A stretch of 10,189 nt of DNA, from assembly GCA_038058335.1 (NCBI GenBank), contig JBBUBI010000067.1:1-10189 (forward strand), read 5' to 3'. Position numbers and translations under genes: made by a program. Numbering within the stretch: the first letter of the stretch is position 1; the number at the start of each line of letters is the position of its first letter. This document shows positions 1 to 6,568 of the stretch, piece after piece. Source of the stretch: JBBTVO01 sp038058335. Its GTDB lineage: Bacteria; Patescibacteriota; Microgenomatia; Levybacterales; UBA12049. The notes beneath the pieces are model-generated. The model made no database searches, was not told the origin of the DNA, and was given only the letters and a program-made list of their open reading frames with translations.

Positions 1-596
1 TGTATGTTTGCGCTCAATTTTTTTTCAAAAGTATGACTCCATATCGAATGCGTAACAAGCGGAACTGTATAAAATGTAAGTAATCCTACGTAGAAGAAAT
101 AATTTAAATGAAGAGAGAAAAGCACGTTTGAAAGAAAGAAGTACGTGATAAGCGTCATAATGAATGATACGGTACGCGCTGATGAAAGAAGCGCGATAGT
201 CCTGATCGATGAAACCGTAAATATATTCTGACTTAAAAATAATGAATACAATCCTATTCCATATAATGAGGTTGTAAATATCCTAGTAAGATATCTTACC
301 GGCACCAAGAAGAAAAACAATCCGAATGCAAGGCTAAAAAAGAAAGGAAGTATAAATATCTGCCATGAAAAGTTTTCCTGCAAATCATTATATAGGGAGA
401 AGAACAGAAGCACATTGGTCATAATAGCGAGAGAGAGGATAAAAAATATTCCTGAAATTCCCAAAAAATGTTCGATGGTAAAAAGACCAATTGAGAGAGC
501 AATTACTGAAATTATAAGTCTCTCTCTCTTGCTGAGACCCAGAAGAGATTTTGCTATTCCCCTTCCCTTTAGCTTTGCTTTTCTTCTAAAATTCAT
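1..596 (-). CDS. Multi-spanning membrane protein of unknown function, C-terminus cut by window edge
   Basis: An uninterrupted minus-strand frame begins at ATG 596-594 and stays open to position 1, giving about 198 visible residues and no stop. The start overlaps the yebC stop in an ATGA junction, so translational coupling is likely. The N-terminus is basic (MNFRRKAKLKGRG...), followed by about five or six hydrophobic stretches: roughly residues 27-45, 45-65, 78-98, 105-125, 140-160 and 170-185. A short soluble motif, YGIGLYSLFLSQNIF, lies near the middle. This indicates an integral inner-membrane protein with a cytoplasmic basic N-terminus. I recall uncharacterised membrane proteins of this type (possibly the DUF5656 group) next to yebC in CPR genomes, but cannot verify that here. 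No catalytic motif is seen, so no function is assigned. The frame and start are well supported; the identity is not. Confidence 0.75.
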   Translation of the reverse strand, partial: MNFRRKAKLKGRGIAKSLLGLSKRERLIISVIALSIGLFTIEHFLGISGIFFILSLAIMTNVLLFFSLYNDLQENFSWQIFILPFFFSLAFGLFFFLVPVRYLTRIFTTSLYGIGLYSLFLSQNIFTVSSIRTIALLSSARTVSFIMTLITYFFLSNVLFSLHLNYFFYVGLLTFYTVPLVTHSIWSHTFEKKLSANI

Positions 597-1321
597 ACTT
601 CGACTAAATTAGAGTAAACATTTTGCACATCATCCATGCTATCGAGCGTATCTAGAAATGATTTGATCTTACCCAACTTCTCTTTATCCCCCACTTCAAC
701 CGTAATATTTGGTTTTCTTGAAAGACTTGCTGACAATATTTTTAATCCTTGGTCAGAAAGCGCATTTCTTATCTTACCCAAAGATGAAATCTCTGTATAG
801 ACAACTACAGAGTCTCCCAGATCTTCGACGTCCTCTGCTCCATCCTCAGCAGCAATTGCAAAAATCTCATCAAACGTCTTTCCCGTTTTTTCTATCTCAA
901 TTTCTCCAATCTGAGAAAATTGATAAGACACAGATCCGGGCTGGCCAAAACTCGCGCCTGATTTATTGAATAAACTTTTTATCTCAGACGTAGTCCGCAA
1001 GGAATTATCAGTTACCGCTTCAATAATTACTGAAACTCCGCCCGGAGCAAATCCTTCGTAAATTACTTCTTCCAAATCTCCGGTATCTTTCTTAACTGCT
1101 CTCTGAATAGCCCGCTCGATGTTTTCTTTGGGCATATTTAAAGCCCTTGCAGAATCCATAGCAAGTCTCAGCCTGAAGTTTTGATTTGGGTCAGCTACTC
1201 CTCCACCCTGTTTCACTGCAATAGTAATTGCATTTGATAATTTGGTGAAAGTAAATCCCCTCTTGGCATCGGTTTTTTCTTTTTGTCTTTTGATTGTAGA
1301 CCACTTTGAATGTCCGCTCAT
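593..1321 (-). CDS. yebC: YebC/TACO1-family translation factor
   Basis: The product is 242 aa, essentially the full family length (about 240-250). It opens with the hallmark MSGHSKWSTIKRQKEKTDAKRG, and residues 86-108 carry the conserved YEGFAPGGVSVIIEAVTDN block followed by RTTSEIK. Known of the family: cytosolic proteins first annotated as transcriptional regulators. Later work on bacterial YebC and mitochondrial TACO1 supports a role at the ribosome in relieving stalls, notably at proline-rich stretches. It is the first gene of a minus-strand pair, and its TGA overlaps the ATG of the membrane protein downstream. No clear Shine-Dalgarno sequence precedes the ATG. The 5' leader instead holds a long imperfect hairpin (1327-1388), and a candidate promoter lies at 1390-1419. 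Identification is firm. Confidence 0.96.
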   Translation of the reverse strand: MSGHSKWSTIKRQKEKTDAKRGFTFTKLSNAITIAVKQGGGVADPNQNFRLRLAMDSARALNMPKENIERAIQRAVKKDTGDLEEVIYEGFAPGGVSVIIEAVTDNSLRTTSEIKSLFNKSGASFGQPGSVSYQFSQIGEIEIEKTGKTFDEIFAIAAEDGAEDVEDLGDSVVVYTEISSLGKIRNALSDQGLKILSASLSRKPNITVEVGDKEKLGKIKSFLDTLDSMDDVQNVYSNLVEV

Positions 1322-1326
1322 AAATT

Positions 1327-1388
1327 ATGCTTTAAGACTACGGACCACTGACTACTGCTGTAGACGGTAGACCGTAGACAATAAGCAT
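1327..1388. repeat. Heptad-phased inverted repeat (imperfect hairpin) in the yebC leader
   Basis: Three 7-nt units start at 1336, 1343 and 1350 (GACTACG, GACCACT, GACTACT). After a TGCT loop (1356-1359) come units at 1361, 1368 and 1375 of the form TAGACNN, which are the inverted counterpart. The ends also pair: ATGCTT 1327-1332 with AAGCAT 1383-1388. Folded, the two arms form a long stem whose mismatches include an A-A pair recurring every 7 nt. If the yebC promoter at 1390-1419 is real, this hairpin lies in the yebC 5' untranslated leader. Confidence 0.75.
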
Positions 1389-1389
1389 T

Positions 1390-1419
1390 ATTATAACTTC
1401 TGCGCCTTGACATTTGCAA
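1390..1419 (-). promoter_or_regulatory. Candidate sigma70-type promoter for yebC
   Basis: On the minus strand a perfect TATAAT -10 box occupies 1395-1390. An 18-nt spacer separates it from TTGCAA at 1419-1414, a 4 of 6 match to the -35 consensus. Transcription would start near 1383, giving a leader of about 60 nt that contains the heptad hairpin. It lies back to back with the plus-strand promoter at 1407-1435, so the two overlap. Predicted from consensus only. Confidence 0.45.
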
Positions 1420-1435
1420 CAAAGCATAGTAGAAT
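1407..1435 (+). promoter_or_regulatory. Strong sigma70-type promoter for the TPR gene
   Basis: A perfect TTGACA -35 box at 1407-1412, a 17-nt spacer and a TAGAAT -10 box at 1430-1435 (5 of 6) form a near-consensus promoter. The predicted start near 1442 leaves a leader of only about 22 nt before the ATG at 1464, with no evident Shine-Dalgarno sequence. This is the best promoter match I found in the window. Confidence 0.65.
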
Positions 1436-1463
1436 TTTCGACATCTTGTATTAATAAACTTCG

Positions 1464-2150
1464 ATGGTTACGCTCAAAAATCAGGCAATTCAAACAGCAC
1501 TTTCCGGAGACTGGCAAAAAGCAGTAAATCTAAACAAATCTTTAATTGAGGAAGATCCGAGCGATATAGACGCGCTCAATAGGCTGGCATTTGCTCTAAC
1601 AATTCTTGGGAAAATTAAAGACGCAAAATCTGCTTACCAAAAAGTTCTCAAAATTGACTCTCTCAATTCTCTTGCAGTCCGCAGTCTGAAAAAGCTTGAT
1701 GGCAAAACCAACTCTGATCAAAGCGCATCCTCTTCAGGATTTCTAGTAAATAACTCCTTTATCGAGGAGCAGGGAAAAACAAAAATAGTTGAACTTGTTA
1801 ATATCGCACAACCATCAATTATCAACAACCTCCGCACGGGACAATCCATTAAGCTTTCGATAAAAAGGCTAAAGATTTTTGCACTGACTGATGACAATAG
1901 TTATGTAGGAGTATTACCCGACAATATAGGAAAAAGGCTGATTAAATTTATCAAAGCAGGCAATATCTATGACGCGTTTGTTAAATCTGCTCATGAACAC
2001 CATGTAATTGTTTTCCTTAAGGAAGTGAAAAAGCTTTCTAAATTCAAAGACCAGCCGTCATTTCTTACCTCAGACAAATTACTTGTCCTTGACAAGAAAT
2101 TAAATAAAGGCAGAGTTGACGACGATCAGGAAGAGCCCGAAGAAGAATGA
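1464..2150 (+). CDS. TPR-repeat protein with a C-terminal beta-rich domain
   Basis: A 228-aa protein, and the only plus-strand protein gene. Residues about 5-75 form two tetratricopeptide-like helical hairpins, shown by the A-x-x-x-G-(D/K)-x-x-x-A spacing in ALSGDWQKAVNLNKSLIEEDP and AFALTILGKIKDAKSAYQKV. TPRs usually mediate protein contacts. A polar linker (80-98) leads to a second domain (about 100-190) with VGVLPDNIGKRLIKFIKAGN, which resembles the core of HIRAN-like folds, though I would not assign it firmly. The tail is very acidic (DDDQEEPEEE). There is no signal peptide or membrane segment, so it is probably cytosolic. The gene has a near-consensus promoter but no evident ribosome-binding site. 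Its last 25 nt overlap, tail to tail, the 3' end of the small membrane-protein gene at 2126-2293. Function unknown. Confidence 0.85.
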   Translation: MVTLKNQAIQTALSGDWQKAVNLNKSLIEEDPSDIDALNRLAFALTILGKIKDAKSAYQKVLKIDSLNSLAVRSLKKLDGKTNSDQSASSSGFLVNNSFIEEQGKTKIVELVNIAQPSIINNLRTGQSIKLSIKRLKIFALTDDNSYVGVLPDNIGKRLIKFIKAGNIYDAFVKSAHEHHVIVFLKEVKKLSKFKDQPSFLTSDKLLVLDKKLNKGRVDDDQEEPEEE

Positions 2151-2293
2151 TCGCCTGAAAATATCACTTTTCCTTTTTTCAAATCCTCGCTCACCTTTTC
2201 CACTTCCTTATGCGCATTGAGGCTTCGCAAAGAATAAACTGCCCAAAGAAACGAAATAATTGCGATAAAAATAACTATAACAATAAATAACAT
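2126..2293 (-). CDS. Small single-pass membrane protein (55 aa)
   Basis: I chose ATG 2293-2291 because it follows the TGA of the LytR_C gene by one base (TGATATG). An upstream in-frame ATG at 2329 would give 67 aa but would bury 33 coding nt in the preceding gene. The chosen protein starts MLFIVIVIFIAIISFLWAVY, one strongly hydrophobic N-terminal helix. A charged stretch (LNAHKEVEKVSEDLKKGK) that could form a short amphipathic helix follows, then a Ser/Gly tail. The topology suggests a membrane-anchored accessory peptide with a soluble tail. It is last in the long minus-strand gene string and its 3' end overlaps the TPR gene antisense by 25 nt. I do not recognise the family. Its tight linkage to the LytR_C gene suggests a shared envelope role (inference). 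Confidence 0.6.
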   Translation of the reverse strand: MLFIVIVIFIAIISFLWAVYSLRSLNAHKEVEKVSEDLKKGKVIFSGDHSSSGSS

Positions 2294-2294
2294 A

Positions 2295-3080
2295 TCAGTA
2301 TACTGATAATTTATCATAATCCGTACCAATTATCACTGTCAAATCGGCAATCTTACTTTTTCTGCCTTTTAAAAAAGGGAAATTCAAGACTTTACCGATT
2401 TTTTTCTGAGTATAGGAAGACTCTTGCGCATAAATCGCTGAACTTCCATTCTCTCCCGTAGAAACAAGTACCACGCTTGCCCCCATATTGGTCAGAAGCC
2501 TTGCGACCCTGCTTCCTACCCCCTGCTCTTGCGACATATTAACTACCTCAATGCTCAACTTCTCATCCTCAATCTTCCGATCAGAAAAATAAATTGACGC
2601 TATATTATCTCTTTCGGATTCTATTTGTTTGTATGAAATTTTGTCGGTGTTGATATCTGTCGGATTTATTGACTTAGACATTAGGAAAATTCTTATTGCA
2701 TCAAAAACATTCACGCTCGACTTGGCATTTGGAAAACTGAACAATATATCAGTTGAAATACTTGATACTGACTTGTTCAGGTCGAGCTCGGCATCTTCAT
2801 AAACCGCTGAAACGGGAATCTCTAAAAATTTGTATATATCCCCTATTTTACCCTCAACTTTTATAATCGAAACCGAATTATCGGTTTTATAAAACGTCAT
2901 GACCTCGTACTGCTTTTTATTTGAGAGGAAAATAGAATATGTATCAGAGTCTCCAAATTTACTATCCTTGAAAACAAGAAAAGCTTTCGCAAGAAATGAA
3001 AGTAGGATTATTCCGATTATCAAAGAAAAGAAAATATAAGCAAGAGGAGTGTTTTTGCCGGGTTTTTTCTTTCTGCTCAT
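2295..3080 (-). CDS. Membrane-anchored LytR_C-domain protein
   Basis: 261 aa. The N-terminus is basic (MSRKKKPGKN), followed by one membrane helix at about residues 13-34; the rest is probably extracytoplasmic. Residues about 174-256 match the LytR C-terminal domain pattern: LSIEVVNMSQEQGVGSRVARLL, then the ADLTVIIGTDY end strand. Known of the family: this domain is found at the C-terminus of LytR-CpsA-Psr glycopolymer ligases and alone in other cell-surface proteins. The middle region (40-170) lacks the full LCP catalytic core as far as I can see, so ligase activity should not be assumed. The ATG shares its A with the TAA of the 44-aa gene upstream (TAATG), and the TGA is one base from the next ATG, so the three genes look co-translated. 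The domain call is good; the specific function is unknown. Confidence 0.82.
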   Translation of the reverse strand: MSRKKKPGKNTPLAYIFFSLIIGIILLSFLAKAFLVFKDSKFGDSDTYSIFLSNKKQYEVMTFYKTDNSVSIIKVEGKIGDIYKFLEIPVSAVYEDAELDLNKSVSSISTDILFSFPNAKSSVNVFDAIRIFLMSKSINPTDINTDKISYKQIESERDNIASIYFSDRKIEDEKLSIEVVNMSQEQGVGSRVARLLTNMGASVVLVSTGENGSSAIYAQESSYTQKKIGKVLNFPFLKGRKSKIADLTVIIGTDYDKLSVY

Positions 3081-3214
3081 TATTCTTCTTTTTTCTTTTT
3101 GGAGATTATCTCAGGCATTACATATGCCGGAGATGAAGAGAAGTTGGTATCTTTTTCCCCGTCTTTCTTTTTCTTTTTCTTTTCACCTTTATAAAATCCG
3201 CCGAATTTCCCCAT
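3080..3214 (-). CDS. Small lysine-rich protein (44 aa)
   Basis: A short frame from ATG 3214-3212 to TAA 3082-3080. The product begins MGKFGGFYKGEKKKKKKDGE and ends with PAYVMPEIISKKKKEE: an aromatic/glycine head, a poly-lysine block, a Ser-rich linker, a hydrophobic VMPEII patch and a second Lys/Glu block. Support for expression: an AAGGA/GGTGAG purine-rich stretch lies just upstream of the ATG, the stop overlaps the next ATG (TAATG), and it fits between two co-directional genes. The charge suggests nucleic-acid or membrane-phospholipid contact (inference). I have an impression of similar FGGFYKG-type micro-proteins in other CPR genomes but cannot confirm it. It is easy to miss in gene calling because it is short and of low complexity. 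Confidence 0.65.
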   Translation of the reverse strand: MGKFGGFYKGEKKKKKKDGEKDTNFSSSPAYVMPEIISKKKKEE

Positions 3215-3268
3215 TGCATCTCACCGTCCTTGTGATATATCAAATCGTATCAGTGTTATTCCAATAAA

Positions 3269-4024
3269 TCAAGCCTTCACGAGAATATCCATAAACTTTT
3301 GCAACTCCTCGGGAAGCTTGCTCTCGAAAGTCTGTATCTCGCCTGTTGTGGGATGGAGAAATGTAATTTTTTCGGCATGGAGAAATAATCTGCCCAATAC
3401 TTTCCTATCATTCCTCCCCACCTTGCGTCCTGCATATAGTGGATCCGAGAAAATTGGATGAATTAGATACTTAAGATGCACTCTTATCTGATGCGTTCTT
3501 CCTGTTTTAGGTTTTAATCTTAAATAAGTAAGCTTTTCTTTATCAAACAAATAATGATTTATAACCTCATAACCAGTCGACGCTTCTCGCCCATCCGCAA
3601 TCACTCCAAATCTCATTCTATTTTGCGGAAGCCTTCCAACCGGTGCATTGATTTCTCCTGTCTCAGACTTCACTTCCCCGTGCACTAAAGCAACATATGT
3701 CTTCTCAACTTTTCTTTCCTTGAATTGGTTTTTTAGATTAAGAAAACTTTTCGGATTTTTTGCAATCAATAGTATTCCTGAAGTTTCTTTGTCTAATCTA
3801 TGAACTACTCCCCCTCTGCTAACAAACTCTTCTTCAGTGTCGTAATTTGATATTTGTTTTTCATCATTTTTATTTTTTGATATTTTATTTTTTATATTTA
3901 ATTTTTTCTCTGCCCAGTCCTGAACTGTATTTTCCCTTGAGGAGTCTGATCTGTTTACTGTAATTCCCCATGGTTTATTTATAACAATCAATTCAGCGTC
4001 TTCATAAATTATTTCAATTTCCAT
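3269..4024 (-). CDS. RluA-family 23S rRNA/tRNA pseudouridine synthase
   Basis: 251 aa. The catalytic motif HRLDKETSG lies at residues 75-83, with D78 the expected nucleophilic aspartate. The family blocks around it are intact: the N-terminal strand YEDAELIVINKPWG (7-20), GRTHQIRVHL (175-184), HPIFSDPLYAGRK (189-201) and FLHAEKITFLHP near the C-terminus. The enzyme isomerises specific uridines in RNA. It starts directly at the catalytic domain, so the N-terminal S4 RNA-binding domain of RluD/RluC is missing, as in the shorter RluA/TruC-type members; the target cannot be told from sequence. An unusual Lys/Asn-rich insert (residues about 40-66) lies just before the active-site loop. The ATG is one base after the TGA of the Lgt-like gene (TGATATG), so coupling is likely. 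Family assignment firm, specificity open. Confidence 0.93.
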   Translation of the reverse strand: MEIEIIYEDAELIVINKPWGITVNRSDSSRENTVQDWAEKKLNIKNKISKNKNDEKQISNYDTEEEFVSRGGVVHRLDKETSGILLIAKNPKSFLNLKNQFKERKVEKTYVALVHGEVKSETGEINAPVGRLPQNRMRFGVIADGREASTGYEVINHYLFDKEKLTYLRLKPKTGRTHQIRVHLKYLIHPIFSDPLYAGRKVGRNDRKVLGRLFLHAEKITFLHPTTGEIQTFESKLPEELQKFMDILVKA

Positions 4025-4025
4025 A

Positions 4026-4715
4026 TCATCTTTTTTTTGTCGTAATAATTCTTTCTTGTTTTACAAATAATCCAACACAAACTACAAAAACCATTAAATG
4101 CAGATAATTTTCAGGTAGTTTTACGAATGCAAATTCTTTATAATTTAGTATTATTTTTTCGATAAACAAAATTAGCGAAAATGCAGTGAGTATTATTAAC
4201 CCAAGACTTCCATCTCTTATAGTTCCCTTTAAAAGCAGCTGATAGGGATACCTGATAACAAGATAAAAAAACAAAATAAAAATAGCTGAAGTAATCAACG
4301 AAAAATAATTCTTTGCTCCTGATAAAAGAAAATATCCTAGGATTCCTATTGGTAGACTTGAAATAAAGGAAAATAAAAAGTGATCAACAATTCTGCCAAA
4401 CGGAATATTTTTCATCCTTGAATACACTGTGATAAATATCAGTCCTCCTATCACTCCTCCTATAAGAGAAAGTCCCGGAAAATAGGGAAATAGCAGGAAT
4501 GCCAAAGGATCCATAAACATTTTGGGAGAATATAATAATACGTATACTACCCGAGACAAGAGTAAGCCTGCAAAAAAAACAAGAAAAAAAATATTGAATA
4601 ACTTGTCCATTGAGATATCCTTACGAATAAATAGAAGATCATCTCTTGAGATTTTATGAAGACAGAAAAGACTTATGAAAAGGCAAATCGCAATAACAAA
4701 TATAAAAAAATTCAT
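4026..4715 (-). CDS. Degenerate Lgt-like polytopic membrane protein
   Basis: 229 aa with about seven hydrophobic segments (for example 1-18, 40-60, 70-97, 112-132, 137-155, 169-190 and 205-219). Its layout recalls prolipoprotein diacylglyceryl transferase (Lgt): an SRVVYVL segment after the second helix (53-59), a glycine-rich GLSLIGGVIGG (81-91) where Lgt has its HGG(L/M)xG motif, and RDGSLGLIILTAFSLILFIEK (167-187) resembling the Lgt C-terminal helix. However, the catalytic-region histidine of HGG is replaced (SLIGG). The conserved GRxGNFxNGE segment is not recognisable: the corresponding stretch, about 123-134, reads IGILGYFLLSGA. If homologous, it is probably not an active diacylglyceryl transferase. 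The MFS gene ends 2 nt upstream and the pseudouridine synthase begins 1 nt downstream. Membrane protein certain, Lgt relationship moderate. Confidence 0.65.
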   Translation of the reverse strand: MNFFIFVIAICLFISLFCLHKISRDDLLFIRKDISMDKLFNIFFLVFFAGLLLSRVVYVLLYSPKMFMDPLAFLLFPYFPGLSLIGGVIGGLIFITVYSRMKNIPFGRIVDHFLFSFISSLPIGILGYFLLSGAKNYFSLITSAIFILFFYLVIRYPYQLLLKGTIRDGSLGLIILTAFSLILFIEKIILNYKEFAFVKLPENYLHLMVFVVCVGLFVKQERIITTKKR

Positions 4716-4717
4716 GT

Positions 4718-6004
4718 TTAGTCAAATGTCCAAAAGAATATTCCGAGCATAAATAGCATTATTCCAAATCCTATTATAACAGTAACCGTGCCCAAAAGAT
4801 CAGCGAGACCACCCGCAAGAATTACCGGAAGAAATGAGACCGCTCCGATAAGCGCATTTAAAAATCCGTAGATTCTTCCCCTCATTGATTCATCCGTCTC
4901 CATTTGAATTGTTGTATTTGACGGTGCAAAAACTAAGGATATCGCAAATCCCATTACGACTGCCATTACTACTACAAAGTGCAAAATCGTAATATTAAGT
5001 ATTGCCGGAAGTAGACTATTTGCGAGAATGATCAGTCCGCTTGATATGACATTTTGAAGAAATGGAAAAACTACAAAACAAACTCCGGCAATCATAAATC
5101 CAAGACTTGAAAGCCACTTACGGTTATATTTCTTCCCTATACTTCCCATGACAAATGCACCAAGCCCCATGCCAATCGCAGCGGGCGCAATAATTATCCA
5201 CGAAAGACTTTCAAGCTGAATCTTAAGAACTGTAGAGGCATACCCCGGAGCAAGCACGGCAAACATAAAAATCACTGCCTGCGCAATAGTAAGCATAATA
5301 AGTGCATGCATGACCTTTCTGGTTTTCCTAATAAAAGAGAATATTTCTACTGCCTCTGCTGAGAAAGACGGCAGGATGTTCTTCTCATGAGTTATTATTT
5401 TCCTTCTTGCCTTCATTTTGATAGGAATTATAAATAGTGTGCTTATGAAAAAAAGAATCGAAAGAAAAATAAACGCATTTGTCTTCCCTATTAGAAGTAT
5501 TATCGGACCCGCGATAATATATCCGATAAGAGTTGTGCCGTATATTCCCAAGGAAAATACCGCATTTGCCGCTAAAAGCAATTCTTTTTTTACTAGTTTT
5601 GGGATTATGGCTGACTCAGCCGGGAGAAAAAACTGCGTTGCTACAGCTATCAGAAATGTCAAAGTGTAAATAAGTCCCAAATGAAGATCCGAGAAGAAAA
5701 ATGGAATTAAGAAAAAACCTCGAAGGAGATTTGTGACGATTAAAATACTTTTCTTATTCCACCTATCTACAAAAACTCCAGTTACAAAACTGAAAAGAAG
5801 CGCGGGGATGGTAAACGACAAAATTACACCCGAAACAGCAGTATTCGAATGAGTAAGCTCGTAAATGACAAATATCAACACGAAGTGCTGCATGTTGAAT
5901 GCAAGCTGGGAGAAAAATTCGGAGACCATCAGAAGCGCAAAAGGACGAACTCTGAGGACGCGCATGATATCATTGCGTCCGACTTTCTTCTTAAAAGACT
6001 CCAT
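4718..6004 (-). CDS. Major facilitator superfamily transporter (drug/metabolite exporter-like)
   Basis: 428 aa, about 12 hydrophobic segments, the usual MFS size. Between helices 2 and 3 the signature motif A is present as G76-x3-D80-R81-x2-K84-K85 (TGVFVDRWNKK), and a related loop, GSIGKKYNRKW, marks the second half of the protein. The block MRGRIYGFLNALIGAVSFLPVILAGGLAD near the C-terminus is typical of the MFS_3/EntS-like exporter branch. Such proteins use the proton gradient to move small molecules across the inner membrane; the substrate cannot be predicted. The ATG lies 3 nt after the efp stop, in a TAGCGTATG junction, so it is almost certainly co-transcribed with efp. This linkage to efp is positional and implies no shared pathway. 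Confidence 0.9.
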   Translation of the reverse strand: MESFKKKVGRNDIMRVLRVRPFALLMVSEFFSQLAFNMQHFVLIFVIYELTHSNTAVSGVILSFTIPALLFSFVTGVFVDRWNKKSILIVTNLLRGFFLIPFFFSDLHLGLIYTLTFLIAVATQFFLPAESAIIPKLVKKELLLAANAVFSLGIYGTTLIGYIIAGPIILLIGKTNAFIFLSILFFISTLFIIPIKMKARRKIITHEKNILPSFSAEAVEIFSFIRKTRKVMHALIMLTIAQAVIFMFAVLAPGYASTVLKIQLESLSWIIIAPAAIGMGLGAFVMGSIGKKYNRKWLSSLGFMIAGVCFVVFPFLQNVISSGLIILANSLLPAILNITILHFVVVMAVVMGFAISLVFAPSNTTIQMETDESMRGRIYGFLNALIGAVSFLPVILAGGLADLLGTVTVIIGFGIMLFMLGIFFWTFD

Positions 6005-6007
6005 ACG

Positions 6008-6562
6008 CTAAGCTTTTTCGGTGTATTGGCCGGTTCTGGTGTCCACGCTTATCATATCCCCTGATTTAATAAAAAGCGGAACTTTTGTAGTAATTCCGTT
6101 TTCAAGAACAGCATCTTTAAAAACATTGCTGACGCTATTGCCCTTTACAGAAGGGCCGGTTTCTTCAACTCTAAGCTTCATTTTTGGCAGAAGATTGAGA
6201 GACAAAGCTTCATCCTCATGAAAACTTATTGAAAAATTTTCTCCTTCTTTCAGGAATTCGTGTCCAGCAAGCTTTTCAAGAGAAATGCTAATTTGTTCGA
6301 ATGTCGATGGATTCATGAAATAGGCAGCGTCACTATCTTTGTATAAATACTGAAGATCTTTTTTATTCAGGGATACTTCATTGACCCGCGACCCATTTAT
6401 AAAACTCTTATTTATCGTAGCGCCGGACTTAATGTCCTTAACACGCACCTTAATATTGGCGCTTCCGCGCCCCATCTTAATGTGCTCATAAGAAAGAACC
6501 TGAAGAAGCCTTCCGTCTTCTTCAAATACTACGCCTGCTCTTAAATCTGTTACTGATATCAT
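6008..6562 (-). CDS. efp: Elongation factor P (arginine-tip type)
   Basis: 184 aa, standard EF-P length with all three domains. Domain I begins MISVTDLRAGVVFEEDGRLLQVL. Domain III is diagnosed by VEETGPSVKGNSVSNVFKDAVLENG and the closing VPLFIKSGDMISVDTRTGQYTEKA. EF-P binds between the P and E sites and promotes peptide-bond formation at consecutive prolines. The tip loop reads KMGRGSA (29-35): R32 stands where E. coli has the beta-lysylated K34, and the usual PG(K/R)G proline is methionine. Arginine at this place is known in EF-Ps rhamnosylated by EarP, but no earP is in this window and the modification is unknown. The upstream 78-nt spacer is entirely a heptad repeat array; the downstream MFS gene is 3 nt away. 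Identification firm. Confidence 0.97.
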   Translation of the reverse strand: MISVTDLRAGVVFEEDGRLLQVLSYEHIKMGRGSANIKVRVKDIKSGATINKSFINGSRVNEVSLNKKDLQYLYKDSDAAYFMNPSTFEQISISLEKLAGHEFLKEGENFSISFHEDEALSLNLLPKMKLRVEETGPSVKGNSVSNVFKDAVLENGITTKVPLFIKSGDMISVDTRTGQYTEKA

Positions 6563-6568
6563 AAAAAT

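Noticed and set aside
415..612. Plus-strand open frame of 65 codons
   Set aside because: It is antisense to the membrane-protein frame that starts at 596 and to the yebC 3' end, and its composition is what a mirrored membrane protein gives.
1327..1388. CRISPR-like short repeats
   Set aside because: Units are 7 nt, contiguous and degenerate, with no unique spacers between them and no cas genes anywhere in the window.
2126..2329. Longer 67-aa start for the small membrane protein
   Set aside because: It would overlap the LytR_C gene by 35 nt, while the internal ATG at 2293 sits one base after that gene's stop, like the other junctions in this string.
3049..3267. Plus-strand hydrophobic open frame of 72 codons
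   Set aside because: It is antisense to the LytR_C start and to the Lys-rich micro-gene. Poly-Lys codons read backwards give Phe/Ser/Leu runs, and there is no ribosome-binding site.
4026..4715. Calling the gene lgt outright
   Set aside because: The histidine and GRxGNFxNGE motifs needed for diacylglyceryl transfer are not recognisable, so only a Lgt-like label is justified.
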